A DNA stretch of 64,000 nucleotides from positions 152,134,501-152,198,500 of the forward strand of contig NC_092338.1 of the NCBI RefSeq assembly GCF_046630445.1, written 5' to 3'. The position numbers were made by a program, and so were the translations under genes. This document shows, piece after piece, positions 1 through 10,376 of the stretch. This DNA comes from Rutidosis leptorrhynchoides. Taxonomy: Eukaryota > Streptophyta > Magnoliopsida > Asterales > Asteraceae. Position 1 is the stretch's first letter, and each line of letters starts with the position of its first letter. Under the pieces are notes generated by a model, which saw only the letters and a program-made list of their open reading frames with translations, was not told where the DNA came from and ran no database searches.

Positions 1-1890
1 AATCCCTAATCCGCGTCCAAATCTCCAAAAGCTACCCCATCGAGCCCAAGTTCTCCTACGCATCTAGTCTAACAACTAGCTAGCTTCACAATCACAATAC
101 CTGTAAAAAGATAAACAACGAGAGGAGTAAGCATAAAGCTTAGTGAATGCAATAATTATACATATACATATATAATCTACTTACTTGCAAACACTTACAC
201 ACATACCGCATACGAGCTAGCAATTCAATAACCATGTAATCACAATGCATAAACTAAATATCCGCAATTCATAATAAGCTAGCATCGCCAATAGCATATA
301 ATTCACAATTTATTAAGCTAATACAAAAATCACACAACCATGATTAACCAATAGTACAAGGGAATTGTGCTCGTGAAAAACCATCGGTGTTCACAACATT
401 CGTTAGTGTACTTAACACGTCGTATCACTAACCCCCCTTGTGGTGTCTTAACACGTCGACACTTCACCCATCATACTTCCCAGAGTGGTGTCTTAACACG
501 TCGACACTTCACTCATCACGTGATATGTGGTGTGTTAACACGTCGACTAAACCACATCTCATGCTACACAAGTAAATACATCATATACATACACGTATAA
601 TTATTCCACTCACCTTGGAATGCCCGTACAAGTCATGTACTCATGTATAACATGATCTCCGTCCTTAAATCTGAGCAAGTAACCACCTATATCACACATA
701 GGCACAATATACACATAAATAACCATTCTCTAAAAGAGAACCCGACACAAACATTTCTTAGACGAGGGATCACACCTTGCTCACCATAACCCGCTCATTT
801 AACACCTAATGGACACAATTCAATTACCACTTCGGGTGGTAATTCAAACCCACACTACAAAGTATAATTAAACCCAAATTATACTAGACACCAAATTGAC
901 CAACCTAGGTTGCGACAATAGATTAATACTTAGGTAGTGATCATTCCAAACAGTCATCTATACCAAAACCACACACATACAATATTGACCCATATTGAAC
1001 TTGACCACATTTGACTTATGTTAAAACATCACTTTGACTCAAAATCAGTTCTCATGAGCGATTACTTCCAAAAATGCCATTTAACACTTAACACAAGTGT
1101 TTAAACATCCATTTGACCAAAACTAGTGTCATCATCAACTTTGACCCAATTCAATTTACCCATTTTGACCAAAGTCACAAAAACGCCTGTAATCACTAAC
1201 GGCTAGTGATTATATTTCTAAAACACTAATTAACACCTATACCAAGTATTTACATACTTGATTCACCAAAAATTGACTCAAATTTTAGTTTGACACTAAA
1301 TCAAAGTCAACACCCATTTTGACCAACAACATGTTCTTAAGAACACCAAAATCACTAACAAACTTACAATCTAGTTATTTAACACCCAAACTATGACAAG
1401 TACTTCCAAATTCATCATCAAACCCTAAACTCACAATATTCGGGTTCACTTACACTAACAATACTCAAAACCCCTAAATTTCACAAGAAATGGGGTTTAT
1501 AACCCTAACTAGCACAAACCCTAACTAGAAATGGAATTAGATAACAAAATTTAGATTAAGTGTTTACCTTAACACCAAAACGAGCTCTAGTAGTTAGTAA
1601 CAACAACAAGCAACAAGAATCATACCCGATTGGGCAAGAATCACCTTCTTCTTCACCATTTGAAGCTTCCTCTCTCTAGAACTTTCTCACTCTAAGTTGG
1701 AGGTGAAAGGATGAAGTTGTGGATAAAAAATGAGCTCCAGATGAGGCGTGGGTCAGTTTTGTGGCCAAAAACCCGACCTCAAAGTGAAAAGACCAAAACA
1801 CCCTCTTAAAAAAACTTAAAATAACGAAGCTTCCTGTTAGCCACTTTTGCGCGCTGCACATATAAACGCGCACCGCGTACTACAACTGAA
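1..1890 (-). repeat. LTR-like AT-rich repeat region, family not fixed
   Basis: No coding region is supported. Read on the minus strand the right part runs from a TATA-like motif (near 1858-1863) through GC-rich then T-rich leader-like sequence to GGGTTT-rich stretches, the layout of a promoter and U5 of a plant LTR. I found no matching second LTR and no target duplication in the window, so this may be an LTR fragment or old intergenic DNA. The right boundary with the copia fragment is approximate. Confidence 0.35.
406..545. repeat. short tandem array, four copies of GTGTNTTAACACGTCG
   Basis: The core GTGTnTTAACACGTCG occurs at 406-422 (one base longer), 443-458, 488-503 and 530-545, spaced 37, 45 and 42 bases apart with variable CA-rich filler. 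The core contains the inverted pair GTGTTAACAC in its last copy. A short array inside an LTR-like region; role unknown. Confidence 0.75.
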
Positions 1891-2125
1891 AAGGAAGACA
1901 TCACAATTTTCTAATGTAAATCTGAAAATGCATAAGTGTTAGGTTGACTTTTAGTGGCAGTTTCTGATGCACACATTTATCGACACTTTCGAGAACACTT
2001 TCTGATACATAAAATTCAGAGGCTTACATTTACTCTCAATCTAATATTTCTAGTGAAAATTAAAACTTTGAATTTTTGGTGTCAAAAACTTTTGACAATA
2101 AAAGAAGAATTGGTAATGGTCCTAA

Positions 2126-2215
2126 CTTAAATCTTAAATGTACTAAGTGTAATAAACTGGGCCATACTATAGAAAGATGTTATGCGATTGTGAGATTCCC
2201 TCCTGGATGGGTTAA
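2126..2215 (+). pseudogene. gag: copia gag fragment with CCHC zinc knuckle
   Basis: The translation shows a perfect CX2CX4HX4C knuckle (CTKCNKLGHTIERC) at 2139-2180, followed by a short FPPGW-like tail. This is the nucleocapsid part that binds element RNA. The upstream capsid part is missing or too decayed to recognise. A stop follows directly at about 2216. Confidence 0.8.
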
Positions 2216-2475
2216 ATGAAATAATAACAGCAACAACAACTTTAGATCAACAAATACAAACAATGCTATTGTTTTCGAGACTAGTTGTTCTGATAAACAG
2301 ACTAATATATTTACTGTTGAGCAAATATTTTCTCTTATGAATCTGATGAATAACCAAGGAAATGTTAAATCCAATATTGCAGGTACTTATTTTAATAATA
2401 ATGTCATCTTTAATGCAATCTTCGACATGTTTTTAATGAAAATCATATTATTAATTCTAGAATATTGATGACTGA

Positions 2476-2560
2476 ATTATTGATTCTGAAGCAACTAAAC
2501 ATATAACTAGATCTTATGAAAAATTAATGTTTTTGATGTTTCTAGTCTTTACATGACTGG
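2476..2560 (+). pseudogene. copia aspartic protease fragment
   Basis: The frame at 2476-2514 reads IIDSEATKHITRS. Copia proteases have IIDSGAT-H-T here, so the active-site Gly is changed to Glu (DSEA in place of DSGA). The protease would cleave the Gag-Pol polyprotein; this copy should be dead. Only the core motif and a little downstream sequence can be recognised. Confidence 0.65.
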
Positions 2561-3760
2561 TGGTCATCCCAATGGTACATTGGCTAAGATTAGTAAGATT
2601 GGTAATTTGCATATTGCTGAAAATATTATTTTAAGGGATGTTCTTGTGGTTCCTGGGTATTGTGTGAATTTACTATCTGTCATAAAACTGTTAAATGATA
2701 GTAATATGTTTGTGGGGTTTACTAAATCTAATTGCTATATTCAGGATTTGAATCTAAAGAAGATGGTGGAGATTGGTAATGAAAAGGATGGTCTTTATAT
2801 ATTTGATAATTCTGAAGGTATTAATGTTAGTGCTAATAATGTGTGTTATGGTTCTTTTAAAGTGTGGCATAGTAGATTAGGACATCATGCTTTACAAGTA
2901 CTTAAAATTCTTAAATCTAGTCTTGGTTTTAATTGCCTGATGTATGTGATGTTTGTCATAAGGCCAAACGATCAAGGGAACATTTTCCTTTGAGTGACTA
3001 TAAGTCAAGCTGTATTGGTGATCTAATACATCTGGATGTATGTGGGCCTTATAGGATTGCTAGTAAAAATGGTTTTAAGTCTTTTTTGACTGTTGTGGAT
3101 GATTATAGTCGTGCGGTGTGGGTGTTTTTACTTAAATCCAAAGATGAAGTTTTTGAATATGTTGTCAATTTTGTTAAATTATTAAAAAATAAATTTAATA
3201 TTGATGTTAAAATGTTTAGAAGTGATAATGGAACAGAGTTTATCAATAAAGATATGGAAAAATTTTGTAATGAGAATAGAATTATTCACCAGACTAGTTG
3301 TGTGTACACTACTCAACGGAATGGGATTGTTGAAAGATAACATAGACATTTATTAAATGTTGCTAGGTCTTTATTATTTCAAAGTGGTATTCCTTTGTGT
3401 TATTGGACTGATTGTATACTGACTGCCACTTATCTAATCAACATGCTGCCATCTTCTGTACTCCTTTGAAAGTCACATTTTGAAATGATTTATGGGTTTA
3501 AACTCAAACTCTTCCATTTGAGGGTATTTGGTTGTCTGTGTTTTTCTACCATTTTAACTAATAGTGATAAGTTTGAAAGCAGGTCTGAATAATGTGTTTT
3601 TCTGGTTTACTCTAATGGAAAAAAGAGTTATAAACTGTTAAGTCTTTAGTCAAATAATATTTTCTTCTCTGGAGATGTTAAGTTTTATGAAACTGTGTTC
3701 CAATACAAAGTTAAGTCTAAAGTTGTTGAAATGATCTTTTAAACTTTTTTAATCTGAATA
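2553..3760 (+). pseudogene. copia GAG-pre-integrase and integrase, frameshifted
   Basis: The first open segment (2553-2993) ends with the pre-integrase zinc region (VWHSRLGHHALQ). After a frame change near 2933-2993 the second segment (2933-3340) carries C-x2-C (CDVCHKAK), the catalytic Asp segments (IHLDVCGPY and FRSDNGTEF) and TTQRNGIVER with the third acidic residue. A stop at 3338-3340 replaces a codon of the conserved ER(K/Q)HRHLL segment, and integrase C-terminal similarity continues to about 3760 with further stops. The enzyme would insert cDNA into the genome; this copy cannot. Confidence 0.85.
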
Positions 3761-4240
3761 ATGACATGCCAAGTACTTCTTAAAGTCCCAATGATGAATG
3801 AGGAGAATTACATTTAGATGAAGCTAGTGGCAGTGATCATAGTTCTTTAGAATCTAAAGAATTTGATACCACTAGTTCAAGTGATCATTTAGATCAGTAA
3901 AACCCCGAGGGCAATTTTATAAACAATAATTATGAAAATGTATATGTTGACCAAGGAAATACAGAAGATGAGCTGGGATAAGGGGGATAATGCACATGTT
4001 GATACCAATAATGTGCGTATTGAAATTCATCTAAGGAGGTCTACTAGATCAAAAATGTTACATTCAAAGTATAAAGACTTTGATGTGTCTATTAATGCTT
4101 CTAAGTGTTATCCGAGTAGATATCTCTAGAGAATTACTGTAACTATTCTGGTATTAATAGTGATTATCTGTCTTTTGTTTATAATCTTGATAAGTCTGTT
4201 GAACCTCAATCAGATACTGAGGCTTGCAAGTATCAATGTT
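3761..4240 (+). pseudogene. copia linker between integrase and RT
   Basis: Fragments in this stretch, including the frame 3932-4129 with an LRRSTRSKM segment, fit the low-complexity linker that precedes RT in copia polyproteins (typically R-R-S-x-R followed by P-x-x-Y/F-x-D). Stops break the frame. Nothing catalytic is expected here. Confidence 0.55.
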
Positions 4241-4920
4241 GGGTTGATGCTATGAATTCTGAAATTGAGGCTCTTATTAGGAATAATACTTGGGTCTTAT
4301 GTGATTTACCTGTTGGAAGGAAAACCATAGGTTTTAAGTGGATTTTTAAGATAAAGTACAAGTTAAATGGTGAAATAGAAAGGTATAAAGCTAGATTGGT
4401 GGCTAAGAGATATAGTCAAAGGGAGGACAGTGACTATGAAGAGACTTTTTCTCCTGTTGTTAAAATGAGATGTCTTTTAAACCTACATGATCAATATGAT
4501 TGACCTGTTTTTCAATTAGACATCAACAATGCCTTCTTATATGGTGATTTATCTGAGGAAGGGTATAGGATTTTATTATGATAATGAGAAAAAAGTGTGT
4601 GTAACAAAATCTTTATATGAGCTAAAACAAGCACCTATAATGTGGAATGCCCAGCTAACTTCTGCTTTGATTGAATATGGATTTAGTCAATCTGCTAATG
4701 ATTTTTCTCTTTATACTTATTCTAAAGATAATGTTTTTATAGCGTTACTTGTTTACGTTTATGATAATATATTTGAAGTTACTAGAGTTAAAGAGTTTCT
4801 TATGACTAAATTCAAAATAAAAGTTCTTGGTAAATTGAAATATTTTTTGGATTTAGAGGTTGTAAAACTGAAAATGGTATGTGTATTTCTCAAAGGAGAT
4901 AATGTCTTGATTTACTAAAG
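4240..4920 (+). pseudogene. copia reverse transcriptase, broken
   Basis: The frame 4252-4503 gives the N-terminal RT block (NNTWVLCDLP, KWIFKIKYKLNGEIERYKAR, ETFSPVVKM). It ends in a TGA at 4501-4503 where copia elements usually have Trp. VFQLDINNAFLYGDL follows, then a small deletion and frame change. The frame 4529-4918 has LYELKQAP and the catalytic box as VYVYDNIF in place of YVDD, so an active-site Asp is lost. It would copy element RNA into DNA; this copy is inactive. Confidence 0.88.
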
Positions 4921-5039
4921 GAAATTGGAATGTTAGCTTGTAAACCTATTTATACACCTTTAGAAGCTAATTATGTGCTTGCTTCCGAACCTTCAGAAGG
5001 TGATGAGCTACTTAAAGATATTTTTTAATATCAAAAACC

Positions 5040-5642
5040 TATTGGTAAACTTATCTATCTAACTCACACTAGGCCTGCCATTTCTTATTCTGTCCAAACT
5101 TTAAGTCAATACATGCACTCTCCTCTCGAGTCTCATGTAAAAAGTGCTTTAGAGTCTTAAGATATCTAAAGGGATCACCCGAAAAGGGTATTAATATTTC
5201 TAAGTATGATAGTCCTTTTAGTTTATATGCATATTCAGAATGGGGTACGTGTTTGGGAACAAGGAGGTCTGTTTCTGGATATTGTTTATATTTTTGTAAC
5301 TCCTTGGTTGCCTAAAAAAGTAAAAAACAACCTACAGTGTCCAGGTCATCTACTGAATCTGAATATAGATCACTTGCTGCAACCACTTGTGAAATCATTT
5401 GGGTACTCAAAATTCTTGAAGATTTTAAAATTACAAATCTTCTTCCTATTCATCTTTGATGTGACAACAAATCTGCATTGTTACTTACTGCAAATCCTGT
5501 ATTTCATGAAAGATCTACACATTTTGAAATTGATGTTCATGTTGTTAAAGAAAAGGCTCAATCTGGGTTGTTAAAGTTGTTCCATATTGATTCTCATAAT
5601 CAAGTTGAAAATATGCTCACAAAAGGTCTTGGAAAAGCTTAA
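5040..5642 (+). pseudogene. copia RNase H region, broken
   Basis: Across several frames the sequence reads GKLIYLTHTRPAISYSV, SQYMHSPLESHVKSAL, SRSSTESEYRSLAATTCEI, CDNKSALLLTANPVFHERS and ENMLTKGL, the standard C-terminal run of a copia polyprotein. STESEYRSLA and CDNKSA are RNase H motifs. There are at least three frame changes or stops. It lies immediately upstream of the polypurine tract, as expected. Confidence 0.85.
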
Positions 5643-5693
5643 CATGCTTTGTTGTGTTTACAGTTGAAGTTATTAGATTGTTTCAAGAATAAG

Positions 5694-5705
5694 ATTCAGG
5701 GAGGG
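5694..5705 (+). promoter_or_regulatory. polypurine tract of the copia element
   Basis: A purine-rich stretch (ATTCAGGGAGGG) directly abuts the TGTTA that opens the 3' LTR. It primes plus-strand DNA synthesis in LTR retrotransposons. Confidence 0.75.
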
Positions 5706-6041
5706 TGTTAAAAGATGTATTATTTCACAATCTTATTTTTATTTTATATGTCATAGTCTTTTCTTGTTAGTTTATATTGTACAGGGGCTTTAAGGAATGA
5801 CGGTTTATTCTAGAAGACTGCTTCTGCCTTTTCTTATTTTTTATGTAATTTTATATTTTTTTATATATAGTTTAGGTTTGATGTATTTGATTTTTCATTC
5901 AGTTATTTATTTCTTTTTTTCTTTTATACTACTATGTTCTTCTCCTTTTTAGAGTTGAGATTGAATCAAGGTTTTGCTTTTCTGGTTGAAGTTTAATCGT
6001 GTGTTCTTGTGATCTCCGTTGATTATTGTGTGTTTTGTACA
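5706..6041 (+). repeat. 3' LTR of the copia element
   Basis: It begins TGTTAAAAGATG right after the polypurine tract and most likely ends ...TTTTGTACA at 6041. The length of about 336 bp suits a small copia LTR. A TATA motif lies at about 5863-5868. The right end is set by the TG..CA rule only, since no second LTR is present for comparison. Confidence 0.65.
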
Positions 6042-6066
6042 TACTTATCTATAGTTAATATTAAAA

Positions 6067-6581
6067 TCCTATAATAATGATGTTATTATTAGGCTAATTT
6101 TTTTGTTAAGAAAAAATTAAAAAGAAAAAAATCTAAACATTGTGGGTGATGTCATTAATCTAAATATTTTTGAATTAAAATTAAATTTAATTAATTAATT
6201 ATTATTATTAAATCTTATTAATAATTATTTTAATTATTAAAATTAAACACTTTTGAATAATTTTAATTAATTATTTTGAATTGAGTACGAGAATGTATAA
6301 AAGCTAAGTAGAAGGAAATCAATTCTAAATTTATATTTTAATTTAAAATTTTAAAATAAAATGACAAATAATATTATCTCTTATGATTAGATGTGGATTG
6401 TTTAATATGCATTTTAGATGTTTGATGAAATGTTCAGCTGACGGGTTTCTTAATCGGACACTATGGTTCCACGAGTCATTAAACTAAATAACTTTATCAT
6501 TTACGTTCAGTTAATACCTAAAACACATCATTAAACTGTTTCGTTTAAATAAACCCGTAGTTTTACGGGTCATTTCACTAG
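6067..6581 (+). mobile_element. short non-autonomous Helitron
   Basis: The left end is TCCTATAATAATGATG preceded by A. The right end is CTAG followed by T, eleven bases after a 7-bp stem hairpin (ACCCGTA, loop GTTT, TACGGGT, 6553-6570). This fits the Helitron rules: 5' TC, 3' CTRR, a hairpin just upstream, insertion between A and T, and no target duplication. No helicase is encoded. The left end rests on pattern recognition and is less certain than the right. Confidence 0.65.
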
Positions 6582-7373
<792 letters not shown>

Positions 7374-7660
7374 TTTTTTTTTTTTTTTTTTTTTTTTTAG
7401 AACGACATTATCGACATCATCTAGAGGGACTTAATCACCTTCGCGATTATATGCCCCACACATGTTATGAGGAAACTCCTCACACGTTATTGTGCAATGC
7501 GTACTCTGCATGCTTTGGATTAAACCGAGTGGCATACGGCATGTACCTTGTCACCACAACATAATCCTGTAGAAAACCTCCCCTCGGAATTCGAACCCGT
7601 TCCAATTATTTCACGGATGTGGATGCGTTTTAACACAAGGCTTCTACCGTTCAGAAAACA
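7374..7660 (-). mobile_element. tRNA-related SINE-like element, minus strand
   Basis: On the minus strand the unit has a polymerase III B-box-like GGTTCGAATTCC (complement of about 7588-7599). Upstream of it, near 7645-7655, is an A-box-like segment (GGTAGAAGCCTTG). It ends at 7374-7398 in 25 T on the plus strand, that is an oligo-A tail. Head, body and tail order fits a plant SINE of about 280 bp. I could not identify a clear target duplication, so the 5' end is approximate. Confidence 0.6.
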
Positions 7661-7759
7661 TTATATTAGATTAAACGAAGCTATTTCTATCATCCAATGA
7701 AAGTCGAATGCTTTATTTAAACATGTTCTTATTGCTTGCAAAGAATTTGGATTTATGAA

Positions 7760-7785
7760 TTTTTTTTTTTTTTTTAGAACTAACC
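7760..7785 (-). repeat. second oligo-T tract followed by TTTAGAAC
   Basis: Sixteen T followed by AGAAC repeat the junction seen at 7374-7403. It may be the 3' tip of a second SINE on the minus strand, but no B box was found within about 400 bases to the right. Confidence 0.35.
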
Positions 7786-8215
7786 TAAGAAAATGATGTA
7801 AAACAACGGAACAATCATTGGGGCCAAAAAAATAAGAACACCTTAATAAGTAAGTAAGAAGGAAGCAACAAAGAATCTAAAATGAGACTCTAAAGTCATC
7901 TGATGAACAAGGCGGCGAAATTGCCAGAAGGATCCAAAGAACCACGGTGTAGGAGAAATGAGGTGAGAAAACCCTAGTTAACAAATATCTAATGAGAGGG
8001 AAAAGATGAAAATACTCTCACGGTTAATGTAAAAAGACAATCCTAGACAAACTCTACAATAAATGGTTGGAGTCTAGTGATATATAGATTAATTAATATA
8101 TAAAAAAAATCTGTAAAATAGAGTTGTTCAAAGCTTCACAAAAATATAAATTTTTCTCATCATATATAATATATACGGAGTATAATATATTATCGGTGAT
8201 AGTTGATGGGGGTAA
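7786..8215. other. spacer, nothing recognised
   Basis: Purine-rich then AT-rich sequence with no open frame of note and no repeat boundary that I can define. Confidence 0.55.
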
Positions 8216-8223
8216 GGTGTGTG

Positions 8224-8649
8224 CAACGTTGGAGAATTCGGATCTCGAGGAGATCTCGTTTGGAATTTTTTAGGGAGATCTCGACACCTCGAAATAATTT
8301 CGGGGAGATCTCGGACGTTGACTTACGTTGGCTTTATAGTTTTTTTAATAAAAGTATACATAAAAACATAAATATATGTATATTTATATACGTTTTTACG
8401 AGAATTTACAAAAACATCCGAGAAATGGGCGAGAAAATCTTAGAAATTATGAATTTTACAAGAAAATCTTTCAAATTAGCAAGAAAATTCGAGAAATCGT
8501 GGCTTTGACTAAGTTTGGCCCCGTTGACCGAGAAGTCTCGGGAGATGAACATCTCGTTTCGGTTGCCTTCTAAAAACGAGATCTCGGGGGAGATCTCGAA
8601 GAGATCTCGGGGGAGATCTCGAAGAGATCTCTGGAGATTTACAACACTG
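8224..8649. mobile_element. hAT-type MITE with internal GAGATCTCG palindromes
   Basis: The element is flanked by a perfect 8-bp direct repeat GGTGTGTG (8216-8223 and 8650-8657), the target duplication size of hAT elements. The ends are CAACGTTGGAGAATTC and, from the other strand, CAGTGTTGTAAATCTC, which are related and start CA-n-n-GTTG in hAT style. Inside, the palindrome-bearing GAGATCTCG occurs seven times, three near the left end and four near the right, plus near-matches. There is no transposase. Open frames at 8203-8573 are by-products of the repeats. Confidence 0.82.
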
Positions 8650-8660
8650 GGTGTGTGAAA

Positions 8661-8800
8661 TGGGTGGTGATAAATTCAACAAGGTTTTTAATTAATCCAC
8701 TCAAATTATGCATTGATTGTTTGTAGAATACAATCTGTCAATGCACAGACCGAGTGAGTTTATCAAAATTATTGTTGGATTTATCACTACTTGGGTGAAA
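8661..8800. mobile_element. small inverted-repeat (foldback) element, probable MITE
   Basis: The left arm, GGTGGTGATAAATTCAACAA at 8663-8682, is matched in inverted orientation by 8772-8792, and similarity continues inward (TTAATCCACTCA against TGAGTTTATCAA; TGCATTGA against TCAATGCA). The whole unit of roughly 135 bp could fold into a hairpin. TGAAAT stands just outside both arms and could be a target duplication. Boundaries approximate. Confidence 0.5.
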
Positions 8801-9219
8801 TTTTATTGACCAACTCGTGTAGTCATATCCATGGTGTAAAGAGTTGAGTTTGAGTTCTATTAGGCTTATCGTATCTATAATATAAGACGTTTCTAACCGA
8901 ACATTAGAAGAGTCTAGTGCCTGTGATTAGTCATTGTTGACGCCACGTAACTCCCCTAACTCGGCGTTATGGATGATGCTACAGGGGCGTTAATCGTCTT
9001 TTAGACAAAAAAAAAGTCAGGACACGTGTTCGATTCATAGTCGGCCAAAAATATTATCGTTTATTCAAACGGTATTATTACTGTTAATTTATTTTGTTAT
9101 TATTACTTTTTAATTCAGTATTTCTTATAAATAAATACTCACATTTCACAACTAATTTTTCATACACAAAACAAACACATCCAGTTTACAAACAACTTCA
9201 AATTCACATTTTAATAATT
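8801..9219 (+). promoter_or_regulatory. 5' flank and probable promoter of the Harbinger transposase relic
   Basis: The segment 8936-9001 is rich in CGCCACGTAACTCCCC-like and GGGGCGTT-like sequence that may be subterminal repeats. A TATA motif (TATAAATA, 9126-9133) lies about 90 bases before the first ATG of the transposase frame. I could not fix terminal inverted repeats or a three-base target duplication. Confidence 0.4.
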
Positions 9220-10065
9220 ATGGATTTGTACGATCTTGTTATTCAATCCGACTCCGAAAAGCTATTATTGAAATCGCTCAACAATACTTACTATATCCTA
9301 AGACCTCGAGTATAAATTCAGAGGGAGCGTGAGTTTGCGGCCCAACATTTATGAGATGATTATTTTAGTGAGAGACGGAAATATACGCCATCAATATTCA
9401 AAAAAACGTTTTTGTATGCAATGTCAATTATTCCTCCGAATTGCACAATGGATATCTAATTTCTCTAGTAATGATATTTCTGAGCATTTTAGATAGTCTA
9501 CCAACCGTTATGATGCTATTGGTAGACAAACTTTTAATACTTTACAAAAGTGTACGTCGGCTCTACACCAGTTGGTGTATAGAACAGCCTCGTATATGTT
9601 TGATGAATCATTACAAATGAGTGAACAATCGTCAATACTATGTCTTGACCATTTTTGTAAGTGTATAATCAATTTATATCGTAGTGAGTATATGAGATCT
9701 TTAAATGCACATGATATTGCATGATTATATAGTGCACACGAAGAGAAACATGGTTTCAAGGGTATGTTAGGGAGTATTGATTGTATGCATTGGGAGTATA
9801 AAAATTGTTCCGTCGCTTTGAAAGGGTTCAATACACTAGAGGTGACCACAAAAAATCAACCATTATGGTTGAAGCAGTGGCTTTATATAATTTGTGGATT
9901 TTACATGCATTTTTTGGGATAACTAGTTCTAACAATGATATAAATAAGATGTTTTGAATCCCTATATTTAATAAGCTTAAGAAATGTATAGCTTCACCCA
10001 CGCCATTTAAGGTAAGTGAACATCTGTATACCAAAGATTATTACCTTGGCGACAGTATAAGATGA
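9220..10065 (+). pseudogene. PIF/Harbinger transposase pseudogene
   Basis: The frame opens MDLYDLVIQSDSE and continues with an EFAAQHL-DDYFSERRKYTPSIF segment typical of plant Harbinger nucleases, broken by stops. At 9761-9793 the DDE core reads GMLGSIDCMHW; this is followed by KNCSVALKG, then TRGDH-like and EAVALYNLWILHAFFGI-SSNNDIN segments, and YYLGDS at about 10039-10056. The first two catalytic Asp regions are therefore visible. The C-terminal Glu region is missing, with similarity stopping near 10,065. At least five in-frame stops occur. The enzyme would cut and paste its own element; this copy is dead. The antisense open frames at 9508-10034 are shadows. Confidence 0.85.
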
Positions 10066-10371
10066 GCAAATAAAAATATTGCGAATATAATCTTAAAATC
10101 ATGTTTTTTAAGTTACCTTATAGCAAATATTTTCCACATAAACGCTTTGGCATAATCCCACTGGCTATTTAGAGCACAAAGTGTCCGTGTCCATTTGTCA
10201 AGGTCCATTTCGGTGTCTAAAATGGACCTTGAAATTGATTAAAGTGAGGTGTCGTTTGGTGTCCATTTCAGTGTCTATTTCGGGGTCGATTTTAGTCGTG
10301 GACCAATAAGAAAATAGAATATAATTAAAAAGAAAAAGAAAAAAAAAGTTAAAGCCACCGTCTGTGTCAAC
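10066..10371. other. spacer with recurrent GTGTCCATTT motif
   Basis: Between the transposase relic and element A. GTCCATTT or GTGTCCATTT recurs at about 10188-10275, together with its complement AAATGGAC. This could be subterminal sequence of the Harbinger element or of a MITE. Nothing coding. Confidence 0.4.
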
Positions 10372-10376
10372 AGTGG

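Larger units (their letters stand above)
1985..6041 (+). mobile_element. 5'-truncated, decayed Ty1/copia retrotransposon with 3' LTR
   Basis: Order of remains on the plus strand is gag zinc knuckle (2139-2180), protease motif (2476-2514), integrase (about 2553-3760), reverse transcriptase (about 4240-4920), RNase H (about 5040-5640), polypurine tract and 3' LTR. Integrase before RT is diagnostic of Ty1/copia. The pol motifs resemble the Ale/Ivana group, which is my recognition only. No 5' LTR or primer site was found upstream, so the left end is truncated and the start is approximate. Many stops and frameshifts make it inactive. Confidence 0.85.

Noticed and set aside
406..545. CRISPR-like array
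   Set aside because: Only four short repeats with uneven related spacers in plant DNA; a tandem repeat within an LTR-like region.
9508..10034. Two minus-strand frames (113 and 68 codons)
   Set aside because: Antisense shadows of the Harbinger transposase relic, which has clear plus-strand motifs.
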